Program-made: the position numbers and the translations under genes
In this document: positions 1 through 12,855 of the stretch, one piece after another
How the letters are laid out: each line of letters opens with the position of its first letter
How positions within the stretch are numbered: the first letter of the stretch is position 1
NCBI GenBank assembly: GCA_907163345.1
Contig: CAJQUN010000021.1
Location: forward strand, 124,001 to 188,000
Length of the DNA stretch: 64,000 nt
Reading direction: 5' to 3'
From: Haberlea rhodopensis
Lineage: Eukaryota > Streptophyta > Magnoliopsida > Lamiales > Gesneriaceae
Notes under the pieces: model-generated
What the model was told of the DNA's origin: nothing
Database searches by the model: none
Seen by the model: only the letters and a program-made list of their open reading frames with translations

Positions 1-1735
1 AATATATATAGTACCACAAATTAGATTATAAGTACCACAAATTAGTAGTATATATAATACGATAAATTAGATTATATAGTACCATAAATTAGATTATGTA
101 GTACCAAAAATTAGTATATATAGTACCATAAATTAGATTATATAGTATCACAAAGTAATACCACGAATTAGTATATATAGATGAAGAAATAAGGTTCAAA
201 GTACTTAAATTATACAGTGCCACAAATTAGCTTATATGGCACCATAAATTAGTATATATATTACCATAAATTAGTTTATATAGTACTACAAATCAATACA
301 TATAGTACCATAAATTATCTTGTATCACATATTAGAGTATATAGTACTATAAATTAGTATAGACATTATCACAAATAAGTATATATAGTACAACAAATTA
401 GCTTACATAGTACCACAAATTAATATATATAGGATCACAAATCAAGTATATATAGTACCACAAATTAGTATATATGATAAGAAAATAAGGTTTGAAGGAA
501 GTCAACTTAGATTATATAGTACCATAAATTAGCTTATATGGCACCACATATGACACCACAAATTAGGATATATAGTACCATAAATTAGTTTATATAGTAC
601 CATAAATTAGCTTATGTAGTACCACAAATTAGCTTATAGAGTACCACAAATTAGTATATATATTAACATAAATTAGTTTATATAATACCACAAATCAGTA
701 TATATATTACCACAAATTAGTTTATGTAGTATCACATATAAATTATATCATACCACAAATTATGTTATGTGCTACCAAAAATATGTTATTTAGTACCACA
801 TATTAACTATATAGTACAACAAATCAGTATATTTGGTATCACAAATCGGTATATTTACTACCACAGATTAGTTTATATAGTACCATAAATTATATCATTT
901 AATACCCAAAATATGTTATTTATTACCACAAATCAGTATTTAGTACCACAAATTAACTTATATAGTACCACAAACCAGTATATTTGGTACCACAAATCAG
1001 TATATTTAATACTACAAAGTAACTTATATAATACCAGAAATTATGTTATTTACTACAAAAATATGTTATTTAGTATCACATATTAAATATATAGTACCAC
1101 AAATCAGTATATTTGGTATCACAAATTGGTATATTTAGTACCATATAGTAGCTTATATAGTACCTAAAATTATATCATTTAGTACCCAAAATATGTTATT
1201 TATTACCACAAATCAGTATATTTAGTACCACATATTCTTATATAGTACCACAACAACTCAGTATATTTAGTACTACAAAGTAACTTATACAATACTGTAA
1301 ATTATGTTATTTACTACAAAAAATATGTTATTCAGTACCACATATTAACTATATAGTACAACAAATTAGTATATTTGGTACCACAAATTGGTATATTTAG
1401 TACCACATAGTAGCTTATATAGTACCACAAATTATATCATTAGTACTTAAAATTTGTTATTTAGTACAACAAATCAGTATTTAGTACCACATATTAACTT
1501 ATATAGTACCACAAATCATTATATTTGGTACCATAAATCAATATATTTAGTACTACAAAGTAACTTATATAATACTATAAATTATATTATTTACTATAAA
1601 AAAAATATGTTATTCAGTACCACATATTAACTATATAGTACCACAAATCAATATATATGTGGTACCGTAAATCGGTATATTTAATACCATAAATTATATT
1701 ATTTAGTACCACAAATTATATTATTTAGTACCAAG
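1..1735. repeat. AT-rich minisatellite, forward arm
   Basis: Tandem, degenerate units of about 20-22 bp with the core TAGTACCACAAATTAG followed by a TATATA-type spacer. Variants use CATAAATTAG, CAAATCAGTATATTT or CAAATTATGTTATTT. Unit length and sequence drift along the arm, so this is an old, unhomogenised array. No open reading frame or gene signal is visible. Two short interruptions share 'aaataaggtt' (near 188 and 484), which suggests a higher-order duplication of several hundred bases. Confidence 0.9.
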
Positions 1736-2045
1736 TTATATATATATATATACATATATATACCATATTTTAAATGTATGATAGTGTGATACTGAGTAAG
1801 ATTATATGTGAACTATCTATTCTGCATGTTATATAACATAATATATAAATCTATTTGCAAATATATCAACTTATATATATCTTTATCATCTATTAAAATT
1901 AATGATAATGTGGTAATAAGTAAGATTAGATGTGAAATATATATTTTGCATGTTATATAACATAAAAATAACATATTGTATATAAATCTATTTGCAAATA
2001 TATCAAGTTATATATATCTTTACCATATATTAAATGTATGATAAC
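1736..2045. repeat. ~135 bp tandem repeat between the two arms
   Basis: Two and a third copies of a unit of about 135 bp. Shared landmarks are TTTGCATGTTATATAACATA (or CTGCATG...) and AAATCTATTTGCAAATATATC, seen near 1828/1958 and 1850/1985. A partial third copy begins near 2006. It sits where the flanking minisatellite changes orientation. No coding potential. Confidence 0.75.
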
Positions 2046-3140
2046 ATATATTTCGTATTAAATAACATAATTTGTAGTATTATATAAGCTACTATGTTGT
2101 ACTAAATATACTGATTTGTGGTATTATATAAGCTAAATATAGTACTAAATATACTGATTTGTGGTGTTAAATAACATATTTTTTGCACTAAATAACATAA
2201 TTTGAAGTACTATATAAGCTACTATGTGGTACTAAATATGCTGATTTGAGGTACCAGAACACGTGTCACTTCTTTCTTCTCGAAATCCTTCATGTTTAAT
2301 CTATATTTTGGAGTGGTCAACATAAAAGTTGTAAAACCTTTTGTTATATTCGCGTCGATAGCTAATTCTTTTAATTCAAAGATCGTATGAGAAAGTTATG
2401 ACCAAAATACTAAATTGTAATACAAGCTGACGAAATTTTCACCTCCAAAGCAGAATCATAGGCGCTCAAGCGCATGACAGACGCTCTGTCAATCTGCCAA
2501 AAATTATAGTGGGCAGAACCATGGGCGCTCGAGCGCGGATTTGTGGTACCAAATATATTGATCTGTGGTAATAAATAAGATTATATGTTGTTCTAAATAT
2601 ACTGATTTGTGGTACTAAATAACATATTTTTTTTGTATTAAATAACAATGTTGTAATGTATAAGCTATTGTGGTACTAAATATATTGATTTGTGGTACCA
2701 AATATACTGATATGTGATACTATATAAGCTAATATGTGGTACTAAATATACTGATTTGTGGTACTAAATAAAATATATTTTTGATACTAAATAACATACT
2801 TGGTTGTACTATATAAGCTACTGTGCGGTACTAGATATACAGATTTATGGTACTATACATATTAGTTGGTGGTACTATATATAATAATTGGTGGTACTAC
2901 TAAGGTGATATTTGGTACTATATAATCTAATTTGTGGTACGAAATAATCTAATTTTTGGTTTATGTAACATAATTTTGGTACTATGTAACATAATTTTGG
3001 TACTATGTAAATTAATTAGTGATACTACTAAAGGTGATTTTTGGGACTATATAATCTCATTTGGAGTACTAAATAATCTAATTTGTGGTACCATATAATC
3101 TAATATGTGGTACTATATACATACTAATTTGTGGTATTAT
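2046..3140. repeat. AT-rich minisatellite, inverted arm
   Basis: The same ~20 bp unit as in 1-1735, now as its reverse complement (core CTGATTTGTGGTACTAAATA). The arm is interrupted at about 2252-2545 by unrelated sequence. Together with the forward arm it makes a long imperfect inverted repeat that could fold into a hairpin as RNA. Past about 2880 the units shift to TAATTTGTGGTACTATATA-like variants. Confidence 0.88.
2252..2545. other. Insert in the inverted arm, retroelement-like
   Basis: About 290 bp of non-repeat sequence inside the minisatellite. It holds two near-identical palindromic blocks, GGCGCTCAAGCGC (near 2460) and GGCGCTCGAGCGC (near 2523), and a 'gagaaagttatgaccaaaatac' type phrase that I associate with plant LTR retrotransposon leaders. 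No termini or duplications could be defined, so its identity is open. Confidence 0.35.
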
Positions 3141-4269
3141 ATTTTTTGAGATTGTAAACCTAAGAACTTGAAAAACATTACAAGAACACTTCTAAAGAAG
3201 AGTCATTAGCGCATCTCTTGATTATAAACTCAGAAATCCATACATACCATTGAAACACAATCACTTCCTAATGAGAAATATAAAAGGAAACTTTTTAATA
3301 ACCATTTTCCTATACTGAAATATATTATTTACAATTCAACTTTGATTGACATAGAATTTCAAGCATTTGTAATCAAACAAAATAAAAAATAGCAGCCAAA
3401 CTTCTGTCACCACTACACAGTCTCCAAAATCCTCGGTCGATCCCATGAGTATCTCGACACAACCGCCACCGCAAGCTGTAATTCAACCCACACCATCTCA
3501 CCATAGTTCCAAAAAATTCAACAATATATCCATTCAAATAACTATAATCACCCGCAATCATCAAACTTCCACCATACAACCCAACCACACAGAGAAGTGC
3601 GAAGAAAAGTTTATGAGGTATTCATTGACGAGATAGCGGTCGAATCGATATTCTAGCCATTGTTTATGCCCAATATTGATTTGTCTGAAATTGGTCGCCT
3701 CAACCAGAGTCGTTTTGCTTGTCCCCACGAATGAAATAATAAATGATTTGGGGGTTTTTTTATTAAGTTTCCTTAGAGTAAGATGTTTAAATAAAACCAT
3801 AAACTGAAAGATTGTTAAGATCTAGTAACCATGGCAACTATTAAGATACTGTACTTGAAATGACCTATCAATGTGTAATTAAACTGAAATAAGAGATTGG
3901 AAGTGACAGTGAATCCTGTAGCCAAACATTTGGCAATTTTGGCAAACTCTGTCTTGTGAAGTTCTATTTTGCCGGCTACAATTCGAGACAATACATTAGC
4001 CTAAGGCTGCAGTTGACTTTTTAAACATGTCAGACATGACATTGTTGTCCCATATCAAAAATCTGACAGATGATGTCTGAAATGTTTCTATCTATGTTAT
4101 GGTTGAAAAAATCTTTTAATATATACAAGGACCGAAAAATTCATGGGTGGATCCGATGTAATCAAAGATCAAAACATATACACAATGTATTGGATAAATA
4201 TATATGTGTGTTGGTTTTGGTGCATTGGGTGCACCAAAAATTTCCCACCAAGGATATGTAAACTTCGAA
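3141..4269. other. Spacer with possible minus-strand coding remnant
   Basis: Mostly AT-rich. On the minus strand, 3800-3561 and 3588-3373 hold two overlapping open frames (79 and 71 codons) rich in aromatic residues. A frameshift between them would fit a decayed gene, but I recognise no family. Nothing identifiable in the rest. Confidence 0.25.
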
Positions 4270-4412
4270 TTGGTCTTTGCTACCCCATGGGTGCCCCATG
4301 AGATAGATTCATCCATTGGATATGTATATTCCCATCCAATGTTGATGAAAATATACCAATCTAATGGATGAGACTACCCCATGAGGGCACCACCCCATGG
4401 GATAGCCAAGAA
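4270..4412. mobile_element. Small MITE-like element with ~20 bp inverted ends
   Basis: The left end CTTTGCTACCCCATGGG (4275-4291) and the reverse complement of the right end, CTTGGCTATCCCATGGG (from 4410 back), match at 15 of 17 positions, and weaker matching extends a few bases outward. The interior has further inverted pieces around ATCCATTGGAT and CCAATG. There is no coding capacity. I could not fix a target-site duplication, so the superfamily is unassigned. Confidence 0.5.
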
Positions 4413-4573
4413 TAAACCGTAAACTTCATAGGAATATAATTTTAGAATTTGCAATATCTGTTAGGAAAATAGTATTGGAGGCCATTTGAAAATGACTACA
4501 AACTCGAATTCCAAAACTAATTCCTCAACAACATTAATTAAATAGGGTTTTTAAAATAATAAAAAATATGTTT

Positions 4574-4846
4574 CTTTAAGGGTGAACCTTCGAAAATTGA
4601 GTCTAAATTTCTTCGTCATCCACGAAACCATGGGTGGGCTAAACTGGTTGAGGATGAAGATAAGTTTTCTTTCCTGTTTCGGGTTGGCTTGGGAGGTCAT
4701 TAATAATGTCCAGGATGATGAGTTTTCTTATGATGCTGAGTTGATGCAGCGCCTCAGTCAAGAATACTTGGAGAAACATGGTCATGAAGAATCATGGGAG
4801 CATCGGTGCACAGATTCTGAGGATGTGGTTGAGGTGATATCAAAAG
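4574..4846 (+). pseudogene. Unrecognised gene remnant, frameshifted and interrupted
   Basis: A plausible exon follows a splice-acceptor-like TTTCTTTAAG ending at about 4580. One frame from 4581 reads a charged, protein-like stretch (residues such as ...HGWAKLVEDEDKFSFLFR...) until TAA near 4698. The neighbouring frame carries on with an acidic stretch (...DDEFSYDAELMQRLSQEYLEK...) up to 4846, where a hAT-like element begins. This looks like one coding exon with a frameshift. If the element and one copy of its duplication are ignored, the second frame stays open for about 25 more codons, to TAA at 5470-5472, ending in a basic tail. I do not recognise the family. It could also be a chance open frame. 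Confidence 0.35.
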
Positions 4847-5390
4847 CAGGGCGTAACTAGGAATTTCAAATAGGGGGCTGAGCATAAAAAAATAACTATT
4901 ATTTAATATAATTTATGTTAAAATGGTAAAATTTTAAACCTCTTTTGTATGAAATAATATATTATTTTTCATTATTATTTAGTATAAGCACATCATTCGC
5001 ATACTCGTTAGTTATTGTATAATTGTGCTCCACATCCATACGTTTTACCCGCCACTTCATTCACAATCTTCATTTACAAGAAAAAAATATTTTAAAAGAA
5101 ATATTTTTTATTAAAAATGATGTATATTTAAATATTTTAAAAAAATACATTTAAATATGAAATTATTTTCATTTTTGTAATTTTTAAAAACAAATATTTT
5201 TTGGGTGCATAAGTAAGCAAAAAATATTTTGGAATGATAAAATCAAATATTTTATGGGGGTAAATCTCAAATTTTAATGAAAGGTGATTGTGGGTTTCAA
5301 AATCTCGACCTAATTATAAATATATATTAATTATGAGATGGGCTGGGGAGGCTGAAGTCCACCCTAACCCTTACTGTAGTTCCGCCCCTG
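4847..5390. mobile_element. Non-autonomous hAT-type element (544 bp)
   Basis: The left terminus CAGGGCGTAACTAGGA and the reverse complement of the right terminus, CAGGGGCGGAACTACAG, are clear inverted repeats of the plant CAGGGGCGGA hAT type. The second layers (GGGGGCTGAGC; GGGGAGGCTGAAG) fit too. Flanking 8-mers ATCAAAAG (4839-4846) and AACACAAG (5391-5398) agree at 6 of 8 positions, as expected for an aged 8 bp hAT target duplication. The interior is AT-rich without a transposase. Confidence 0.65.
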
Positions 5391-5398
5391 AACACAAG

Positions 5399-7690
5399 CA
5401 CCTTCTGCCACCTCCCCCTCACGAAGACATAATTTGCGGAGTAGGAATCATAAAAAAATAGGGCAATCTTAAGTCACTTGAGGATATTTTACATTTTATT
5501 TTGGTTGTAGTTTGATTTTAGGTTTATTTGATGTTTCTTCAGGTGTAATGCTTTTTAGCACAACTTATCTTACAGTAGATGTATGTTTTGGTTTAGTTTC
5601 CCTATATGCACTATTTAATTTTCAATTCAATATTTTAATTTTCAATTCAATAAAATTAGTGGCATAATGCCACCTTAAAAAAATGTTAAAAACATTTTGG
5701 ACAAAAAAGCTATGTAAAGTTGAGGCAAGGTTGGATTATTTGTAACACGATATTGTTTTGCTCATGGTTCTTACATGATATGATGATCGTTTTCTTATAT
5801 ACAACGATTCTTATATAATTCAACTACTCACCATATTTTAATTGCTATAATATGCTCATAACGAATTATTTCAAATTGATACGACTCTTTACTTGATCTA
5901 AAATGAATCTTCGTTGATTTTATTTGGATTTGTATCATTAGGCTCCTCTATACTCGCAAGTTTTTTTTATCTTAAAAAAAAAATTTATAATTTTTTTTTT
6001 AAAAAAATTACAATTTTAGCCTAAAAATTTGTAGTTTGTCCATTAAAAACTATATTTTGCCCCCACAGCTCGCAAGCATTCTATTGAGCTGTCCTAAATG
6101 TATAAAGTACTTTGGTGATGGCGGACCTTAGGGTTCAACTCGATTGACTAATCAGGCTACGGGTCTCGTTTTCTCCACGTATCTCACCTTTGACTGTACA
6201 GATCAGATATGAATTATATGTCTTAACACTAAAAAAAACAAGAGGAGTTGGCTAAGGACAACCATTATTTGAACTCCAATCCGGAAGGATGGCCTTACAA
6301 TGTGTACCAATCGAGGTGCGATCATATGCTAAACATAAACATTTTAGGTGCCAAATGTTTATTTCATGATGTTAGATATATCAATACATTATTTGGGAGC
6401 TTCTAGCCTTAGCCGAGTGAATAAGCTCATCTCTATTTTTGGGGAATACTCTATTAAGAATACATGAGTTTCCAACACAAAACGAATTGAATATGAGTGG
6501 AGTAACACATATATATTATAATGATCTAACAAGCTTTGTAAATTCTCAATGTGTGACAATTATCAACATGCACCCTCACATATGATATTATATAAATCAA
6601 ACACGTGGATTAATAATGTTGGGTGATGGTGATGATGCAGACATAATAGTGAATCATATAAGAAGTCTGATCTGATATAATGTGAATAATATATAGAGTT
6701 CTAACTTAAATCTAATTAGTTATGAGTGTTGTAACTTATGTATTTTAAAAAAAAACTAACAAAATTTATGAATTCCTACCTGCTAAGGCAAATATTCTAA
6801 CATAAACAGCAAATTGTTTAAGTAAGCCCGAACAACATGAATTGTGCAGGACTGGTATCTTGTTTTGTGGGTCCAATATCTTGTCAATTTGTTTTTGTTT
6901 TATTATAAATATTAACATAAATCGATGGAGACATTCAACGGCTCCTCTGTCTCCTCCACGAGGTTCAATACACCGTATTCAACATCCTCATTCGATGTTA
7001 AATTTGGCACATCAGAAAAAAAAAATTAAAAAGTTTAAGTGTGAACTATTGTCCACCATCCATTATCATGTTGTCTCTCGTGCTTGCCTAAAGTTTCAAA
7101 TAGAATATTATTGCCTACTTAAAAAAAATATTATTGAGTCTAAAAATTGGAAATATAGGTCAAAAAATCCTTCACTCCTCGAGGGCTAGGATGTCTTGAA
7201 GAGTAACAGTCAATTCAATCATCCATATGAAATATTTCACGTAGAACATCAAAAAAACTATTTTTGCCTAAATATTATATATAAAATAGAATATTATTGC
7301 CTAACAGCCAATCCAGTCGTCTAAATGAAATATTTCATGTAGAATATTTGTTATCAAACATAAAAAACCCCTTCTTTTTAGCTATGTACATCTTGATTAC
7401 AAACTAAAATATGAGATCTTCCGATACGAATTAACTTTTGTTGTTTGTTCCTACAAATAAGATCTAATTGAAAATATACAATCCACATATATTAGTAACA
7501 TATGGAATGCACCTAATAACACCAAACAAAACCTAGTACCAAAATTTATGTTTAATACAACTATTTTTGTATTATTGCCAAATTAATTATTACACAGCTA
7601 AACTAGATCTCGTTTATGTCCCAATTAATAAATATATAAATGATTAATAATACCTTTTTAAAAATAAACTAAAAAAGGACTTGCTAGAGA
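5399..7690. other. AT-rich spacer, no gene recognised
   Basis: The start (5399-5472) may be the 3' tail of the interrupted remnant upstream. The rest is low-complexity, with runs of A and T near 5960-6020. An open frame at 6842-7189 has no protein-like composition. I see no RNA gene or transposon ends here. Confidence 0.6.
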
Positions 7691-7691
7691 T

Positions 7692-8272
7692 TAGGTATGC
7701 AATGGGACGGGTCCAGACCCAAACTCGCATTGAACCCGCCCGTCGGGGTGGGTCTGGACCCGCTTCAACCGGGTTTGGAAGCGGGTCGGGCGGGTCCTGA
7801 GATTGGCCAAACCCTCCCTGGACTCGCCCCGCTTTACATTTTTAATTTTTTTTAAAAAAAATTTGATATTGCTTATACATTTTACTTTTGTGATTGAACA
7901 ATAAAGTGTCATTATTTTAATTTTATATCAAATTTCATGTGTTCATGTTAAAGAAGTTGGTCATTTTGAAGGAAATAAGAGCAAACTAATAAATATTTAG
8001 TAGCTTAAAGATAGTTTACAATACTTATTATAAATATTTACTAGAGAAACATGAAATTTAATCACAAAACTCAACTTTTGTGTTTCAAAATTGATTTCTA
8101 GCTAATTTTTTTTTTTAAAAAAATAAAAATAAAAAAACTGGAACCGGGGCGGGGCGGGGCGGATAGAACCCACAGGGTTCGCAGGTTTGAGCGGGGCGAG
8201 GCGGGGTAGGTCCGAGTTTTATATATAACGGGGTAGATCCTGAAATTGGTCAAATCCATTCCATGCCCACCT
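7692..8272. mobile_element. Probable non-autonomous hAT-like element with GC-rich ends
   Basis: The left end, TAGGTATGCAATGGGACGGG, and the reverse complement of the right end, CAGGTGGGCATGGAATGG, resemble the TAGGGATGGCAA..GGGGCGGGT termini common in plant hAT MITEs. Both ends carry GGGTC / GGGGCGGGGC subterminal runs (7705-7800 and 8145-8235) around an AT-rich core. Ends are diverged and no clean 8 bp duplication is seen. A related degenerate piece lies near 19735. Confidence 0.45.
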
Positions 8273-8561
8273 GTTGTCAGTTTTTACTGGATAGCTATTT
8301 TATAGTAAAATAATAATAATATGTGAAAATATTAGAGAGTGAAGTTATTAGATGGTTCGGAAGAAATCTATAATTTTGTTAAGGGAAAAGCAGACATATG
8401 GGCCCCACCTCTCCCCTTCGACACCCACTCGTCCCGACTTTTTCTTCCACTGTCCGAAAATTGATCTTTATTCCAAATAAAAACCCCTTCGTTTCTCTAT
8501 TCTAGGCCTACCAGTTGAATTTCTAACATCTTCCCCAAAAAAAAAAAAAATTGAATATTTG
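8273..8561 (+). other. 5' flank and leader of the Aux/IAA gene
   Basis: Contains a pyrimidine-rich stretch (8400-8520: CTCTCC, CCCTTCG, TTTCTCTATTC) and an A-run at 8537-8550 just before the start codon, typical of a plant leader. I could not assign a TATA box or an AuxRE (TGTCTC/TGTCGG) with confidence. Confidence 0.4.
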
Positions 8562-11500
8562 ATGCAAAAAGCGCTTATTCCCGGTGGAGGAACCAGTGGT
8601 GGTGTGATTTCATGTGGGTCGATGTCGACTTTATCCGAGGAATCTTCTTCTTACCCGCATGGGTCTGAGTTGGAGTTGGGACTCGGCCTCAGTCTCGGTG
8701 GTGGTGGTGGTGGAAAGGCTAAGAATAAGCCGCCGTCCGTTGCGGAGGCGGGAGGCTCTTGGGATCAGTACGCTAGAATCTTGACGGCCGAAGGTTTTCG
8801 TCCGGTGGTCTCTGATAAAGATTCTTCGTCATCATCTTCTTCATCTTCCAACATTAAAACTAAAAACAATGCTTGCTGCGGTTCAAAGAGAACTGCGGAA
8901 CCCTCTTCCCCTCCTGGCCGTCCTGGAGTTAGGTATCAATTCGGCACTTTTTAGATTCATATTTCTGTCATATGTTTATGTTTGTGTGTGAATCCTTGTT
9001 CTTGCTGAGATACAACAATGTTTTTTTGTTTGTGCAAGATCAGATCTTTGTCTTTTGTTGGGAGTGTTTCTGTTGTGTGTTCGATTTTTTCCCAATTTGC
9101 GTCTCTAATATGTTTAATTATAATCTACTGGTTGTTAATTAATACCATGGTCTTAAATATTTGTTGTATGTATTTATTTTCGTGAAGTTCCTTGAAGTTT
9201 CTCTGGAAATTTTGCGGAAAAATGTCGAAGTTAAGTTTCGTTTCCATAGTTGAGAAATCCAAAATTTTACCAGGATTTTGAGGTATATTGGGTTTTGTTT
9301 CGTTGCTTTTGGAAGTATTTTTTTTTAATAAATCGTATTAATGTATTAATTAATCGAACCGAATTAATTTAGAATTTTAGTTTTTATTTTTAAAAAGATT
9401 CGATTAGTTCTGTTGAGTCTCGTATCTAAAGTATCGGTTAACAAAAATTTAAATTTTTGTTAATTTTTCAATTTATCCCATTCTTTATCTTATTTTTAAT
9501 TTTTTTATATATATGTTTAAAAAAATATCGATTAATTCAATCAAATATATTATTTTTCAAGTTTTTAGTATATAATTTTAAATATCCGACAATAACAATA
9601 ATAAAATAATATATAATAAATATAATTAATGTAAGATAAATTTTTCAAGTTTTTATCAAAAACCCAGTTTCAAAAATATAAATTATTAATAATTTTCTAC
9701 AATTATAACTCATATATATAAAAGCCCAAGTGTTGCCCAACTGTTCTTTCCGACTCTGATTCAATCTCATCTTTTTTCGTATTCGATATAAACTCTTTTC
9801 CGGTTAGCTCTTTCGTAACTTCAGCATTAATATTTTTTCCTGGTTCTAATTTAACAATTCCCATTTGATGAGCCTCAACTTACCAAGATTGTGCATCATT
9901 AGGATTACTTGCTAATAAAGTCTCTAATATATATATTTAAAAAATAAAAATAAAAAATCCCTCCCAACTAATGCATTCACCCCTGGCCGCTTATTTATGA
10001 CGAAATTTAAAACAACGATTAATCTATGATGTATGAGTACTCCTAAAATAGCCGCATATCTTGTCAAATTATGTCTAATACGGATACTTGATGGATATAC
10101 ATCGAGTACTTTTACAGGCTTATATAGAAATCTTATCCAAGAAATGAAATGCCGGACAACAAGGCCTTGGACTAATCTTGTTAGTAGTTGTGTTATTTAA
10201 CCATATTTTAACAGGTTTTGTTTGCATTAAAATATCTTACGTATTGAGATATCTACTGGCTTTAATATGTAATAAAGCTGCGTAAATAATGACTCAAATG
10301 ATTTATCCAATGGAGTTTTGACTTCCCCCCAACTAATGCAATTTATGGAAGCAGTCAGGTTGTGGGGTGGCCTCCTATCAGAGCTTACAGAATGAACAGC
10401 TTGGTAAACCATTCAAAAACACAAGCCGTAGAAGAATTCACCTCAACCACTGATAAATGTAAAAAGGAGAACAATAACGTTGTGATCGAAAAAAGACGTC
10501 TCAGAACCTCTTTCTTTGTTAAGGTGAATATGGAGGGGATCCCGATTGGACGAAAGGTGGATCTGAATGCTCATAGCTGCTACGAGACTTTGGCTCATAA
10601 ATTGGATGGCATGTTTAGACCTGGTGCAGCAGTTGGCCCCAGAAGTAATTTTCTATCCTCTTACTTTGTTTTTTTCAAAGAACTAGCATAAAATCTAATG
10701 ACATTCAAATACTAAGGGTGAATTATCTGTCACTTTTCCACTTTCACCCCCAAAAAAAGGCGCTCTACCTATAACAGGAAGTTGCCAGAGTACTCATATT
10801 GCTATAATTCACAAGAACATTCTTTCCTCTTGGTAAGAAGGGAGGCTATTCATGGAAACTACAGGAATTGGCAAACAAGAACTATACTAGTTGGGATAAA
10901 CTAAGTTGGAACTCATATAATTGTCGAGTTTGTGCCCTGATGCTAGCCTAATTGCCAACTCTGGTTTATTATAGGATCAAGTCTGGAGGAGCAAGTTGTC
11001 GTGGCTGATACGAGATGCCCAATGAGATTATTGGACGATTCATCTGAGTTTGTTCTCATATATGAAGACAAAGAAGGAGACTGGATGCTCGTTGGAGATG
11101 TCCCTTGGGAGTATATCTCTTATCATATTGCTTTTTTAAATTGTCTTTCTTATGAGCTGTATTCTTCTCACGCAGTACTATTAAAACGTCTTTACTCTGC
11201 CACTATTCTTAAAATGTCATGTTTTTAACCACCACTTGGCTCGACTATATCTGCAAATTGTTTTCATTATTCATTCGATATGAACAAATTTAGTCAGTAC
11301 CAACTAGTTTCCGGAAGAAAACCTGTCTGTTTCGAGGCAAGTTCAATAAACTTTTGGGGCATAAGTTAGGTCGAAACCATACTTGAAGATTAAACTATAT
11401 TTACTGCTGCAATGTCAATAATTTCACGACATATCTTTGCATTGACAGGATGTTTCTGAGCTCAGTTAGAAGACTTAAAATCATGAAAACATCTGAGGCT

Positions 11501-11641
11501 AATGGACTTTGTATGTCAACTCCCGAAGGTCGTATTTTGCAGAATTTTCATCATTTTGAACACCCTTGCATTCATCAATTTCTGGTTGCAGCTCCAAGAG
11601 CTCACGAAAGGAACAGGAGACAATCGACAACGCCCATTTGA
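8562..11641 (+). CDS. Aux/IAA transcriptional repressor, IAA11/12/13 type (5 exons)
   Basis: Auxin-labile nuclear repressor that binds ARF transcription factors and, with auxin, the TIR1/AFB receptor. Exons by GT-AG rules and frame: 8562-8932, 10355-10644, 10975-11110, 11449-11510, 11592-11641, giving 302 codons plus TGA. Domain I is an EAR repression motif, leucines at residues 37-45 (LELGLGLSL). A Lys-Arg pair (SKRT) precedes the domain II degron QVVGWPPIRAYRMNSL at about 125-140, which straddles the first splice site. Domains III/IV (PB1) run from about residue 170 (FVKVNMEGIPIGRKVDL) through the acidic OPCA segment (YEDKEGDWMLVGDVPW) to a basic tail. The RMNSLVN stretch after the degron points to the IAA11/12/13 (BODENLOS-like) clade. 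All key residues look intact. The first intron (8933-10354) is long and AT-rich. The ATG at 8562 is the first in frame. Confidence 0.93.
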
Positions 11642-12855
11642 CAATAATCCAAGAAAATCTAGGACAGACTGAAACACGGCCTATAGATACTCTATGATGA
11701 AAGAATTTGACACAACGGGGATGCTTTTGATCACTTAAATATCTTACTAAATACTATTGTCACGTATCATATGTTGTCCAGGACGGCAATACCTTTTTTT
11801 TTTGTTTCTTTCATGCAGTGCAAGTATGGATGTATCCGTTGCGTTTTGGTTTGCTGCATCACAAACTGGTAAATTCCGTGGGTTATATTGTTTGGTCAGA
11901 ATCTTATAACATTTGATTGAGGTGTTTATGAGATATTCGCCAAATTAATAATTTTTTTTATTAAAAGAATCATCTCTAGTAATTTGTGAAAAAAATTCAG
12001 CTCCCTCCATTGCAAAAAAAAATTATTACAACTTTTGAGCTTTAATTTGAATAATAAATGACGAGTTTCTTTAGAATAGCTGTATTACAATATTAACCAT
12101 TGTAGTTTGTGATAGATATAGGAAAAGCTAAATGAGTGAAATTCGTTATTGTTCAAATTAGAGGGAACTATAGGTAATTTAACGTTAATTTGATAATGGG
12201 AATACGGTTTCTAAGTTGCATATAGTCTCCTATATTAAGATGAAAAGAAGTTAAAGAACTAAAGTCTCCAGTGAAAGATCAACGAATTAAAACTATGTTA
12301 TCAAATTGATATTCACTTTTGTGTTGATACTTTTTGTCCAAGTGTTTTTCATAAACTGAAAATATAATTAAACATATAAAAAAATTGAAATATATATATT
12401 TTCTTAGTTTTAGTATGATCTGTATGAAAGAACATAAGACAATTAAAAGCAGACCAAAAGAGAAGATTAATACTGTAAGCACAATATAGAACCATGCATA
12501 CAATTTTGCCCTATCATTTTCAACACATACACTAAAGCTGACTGAATTCCAAGACAAAGCTTATTAAATAGATAAATGAATTGATATGATCAATACAAAA
12601 TCCAGAAAAAGGGGATGTTTCACTTAACCAACAGACTCTATTCCAGTTCACAAAATTATCTAATGCACTAATGTACTGCCACATGCAGGTTACATTCCTC
12701 AACAAGTAAAAATAATGGTTAAGGTCTGACCGGTGGCATGGAACCTAAAGGATCATGTGCGGCGTTGCTAAACTATATTTTGATAGCAGCAGCAAAATCG
12801 AACCTTTTTAAGCCATATAACAACTCATTTTTCCGGTATGGATCCAACCGGACTC
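11642..12855. other. Convergent intergenic region
   Basis: Holds the 3' untranslated regions of the Aux/IAA gene (+) and TH2 (-). AT-rich. An open frame at 12557-12279 on the minus strand is hydrophobic, low-complexity and unrecognised, and I do not call it a gene. Confidence 0.6.

Noticed and set aside
1..3140. CRISPR-like array
   Set aside because: Repeats are contiguous and degenerate without unique spacers; this is a eukaryotic minisatellite.
6842..7189. 115-codon plus-strand open frame
   Set aside because: Lys/Ile/Asn-rich, composition follows the AT-rich spacer, no start context or homologue recognised.
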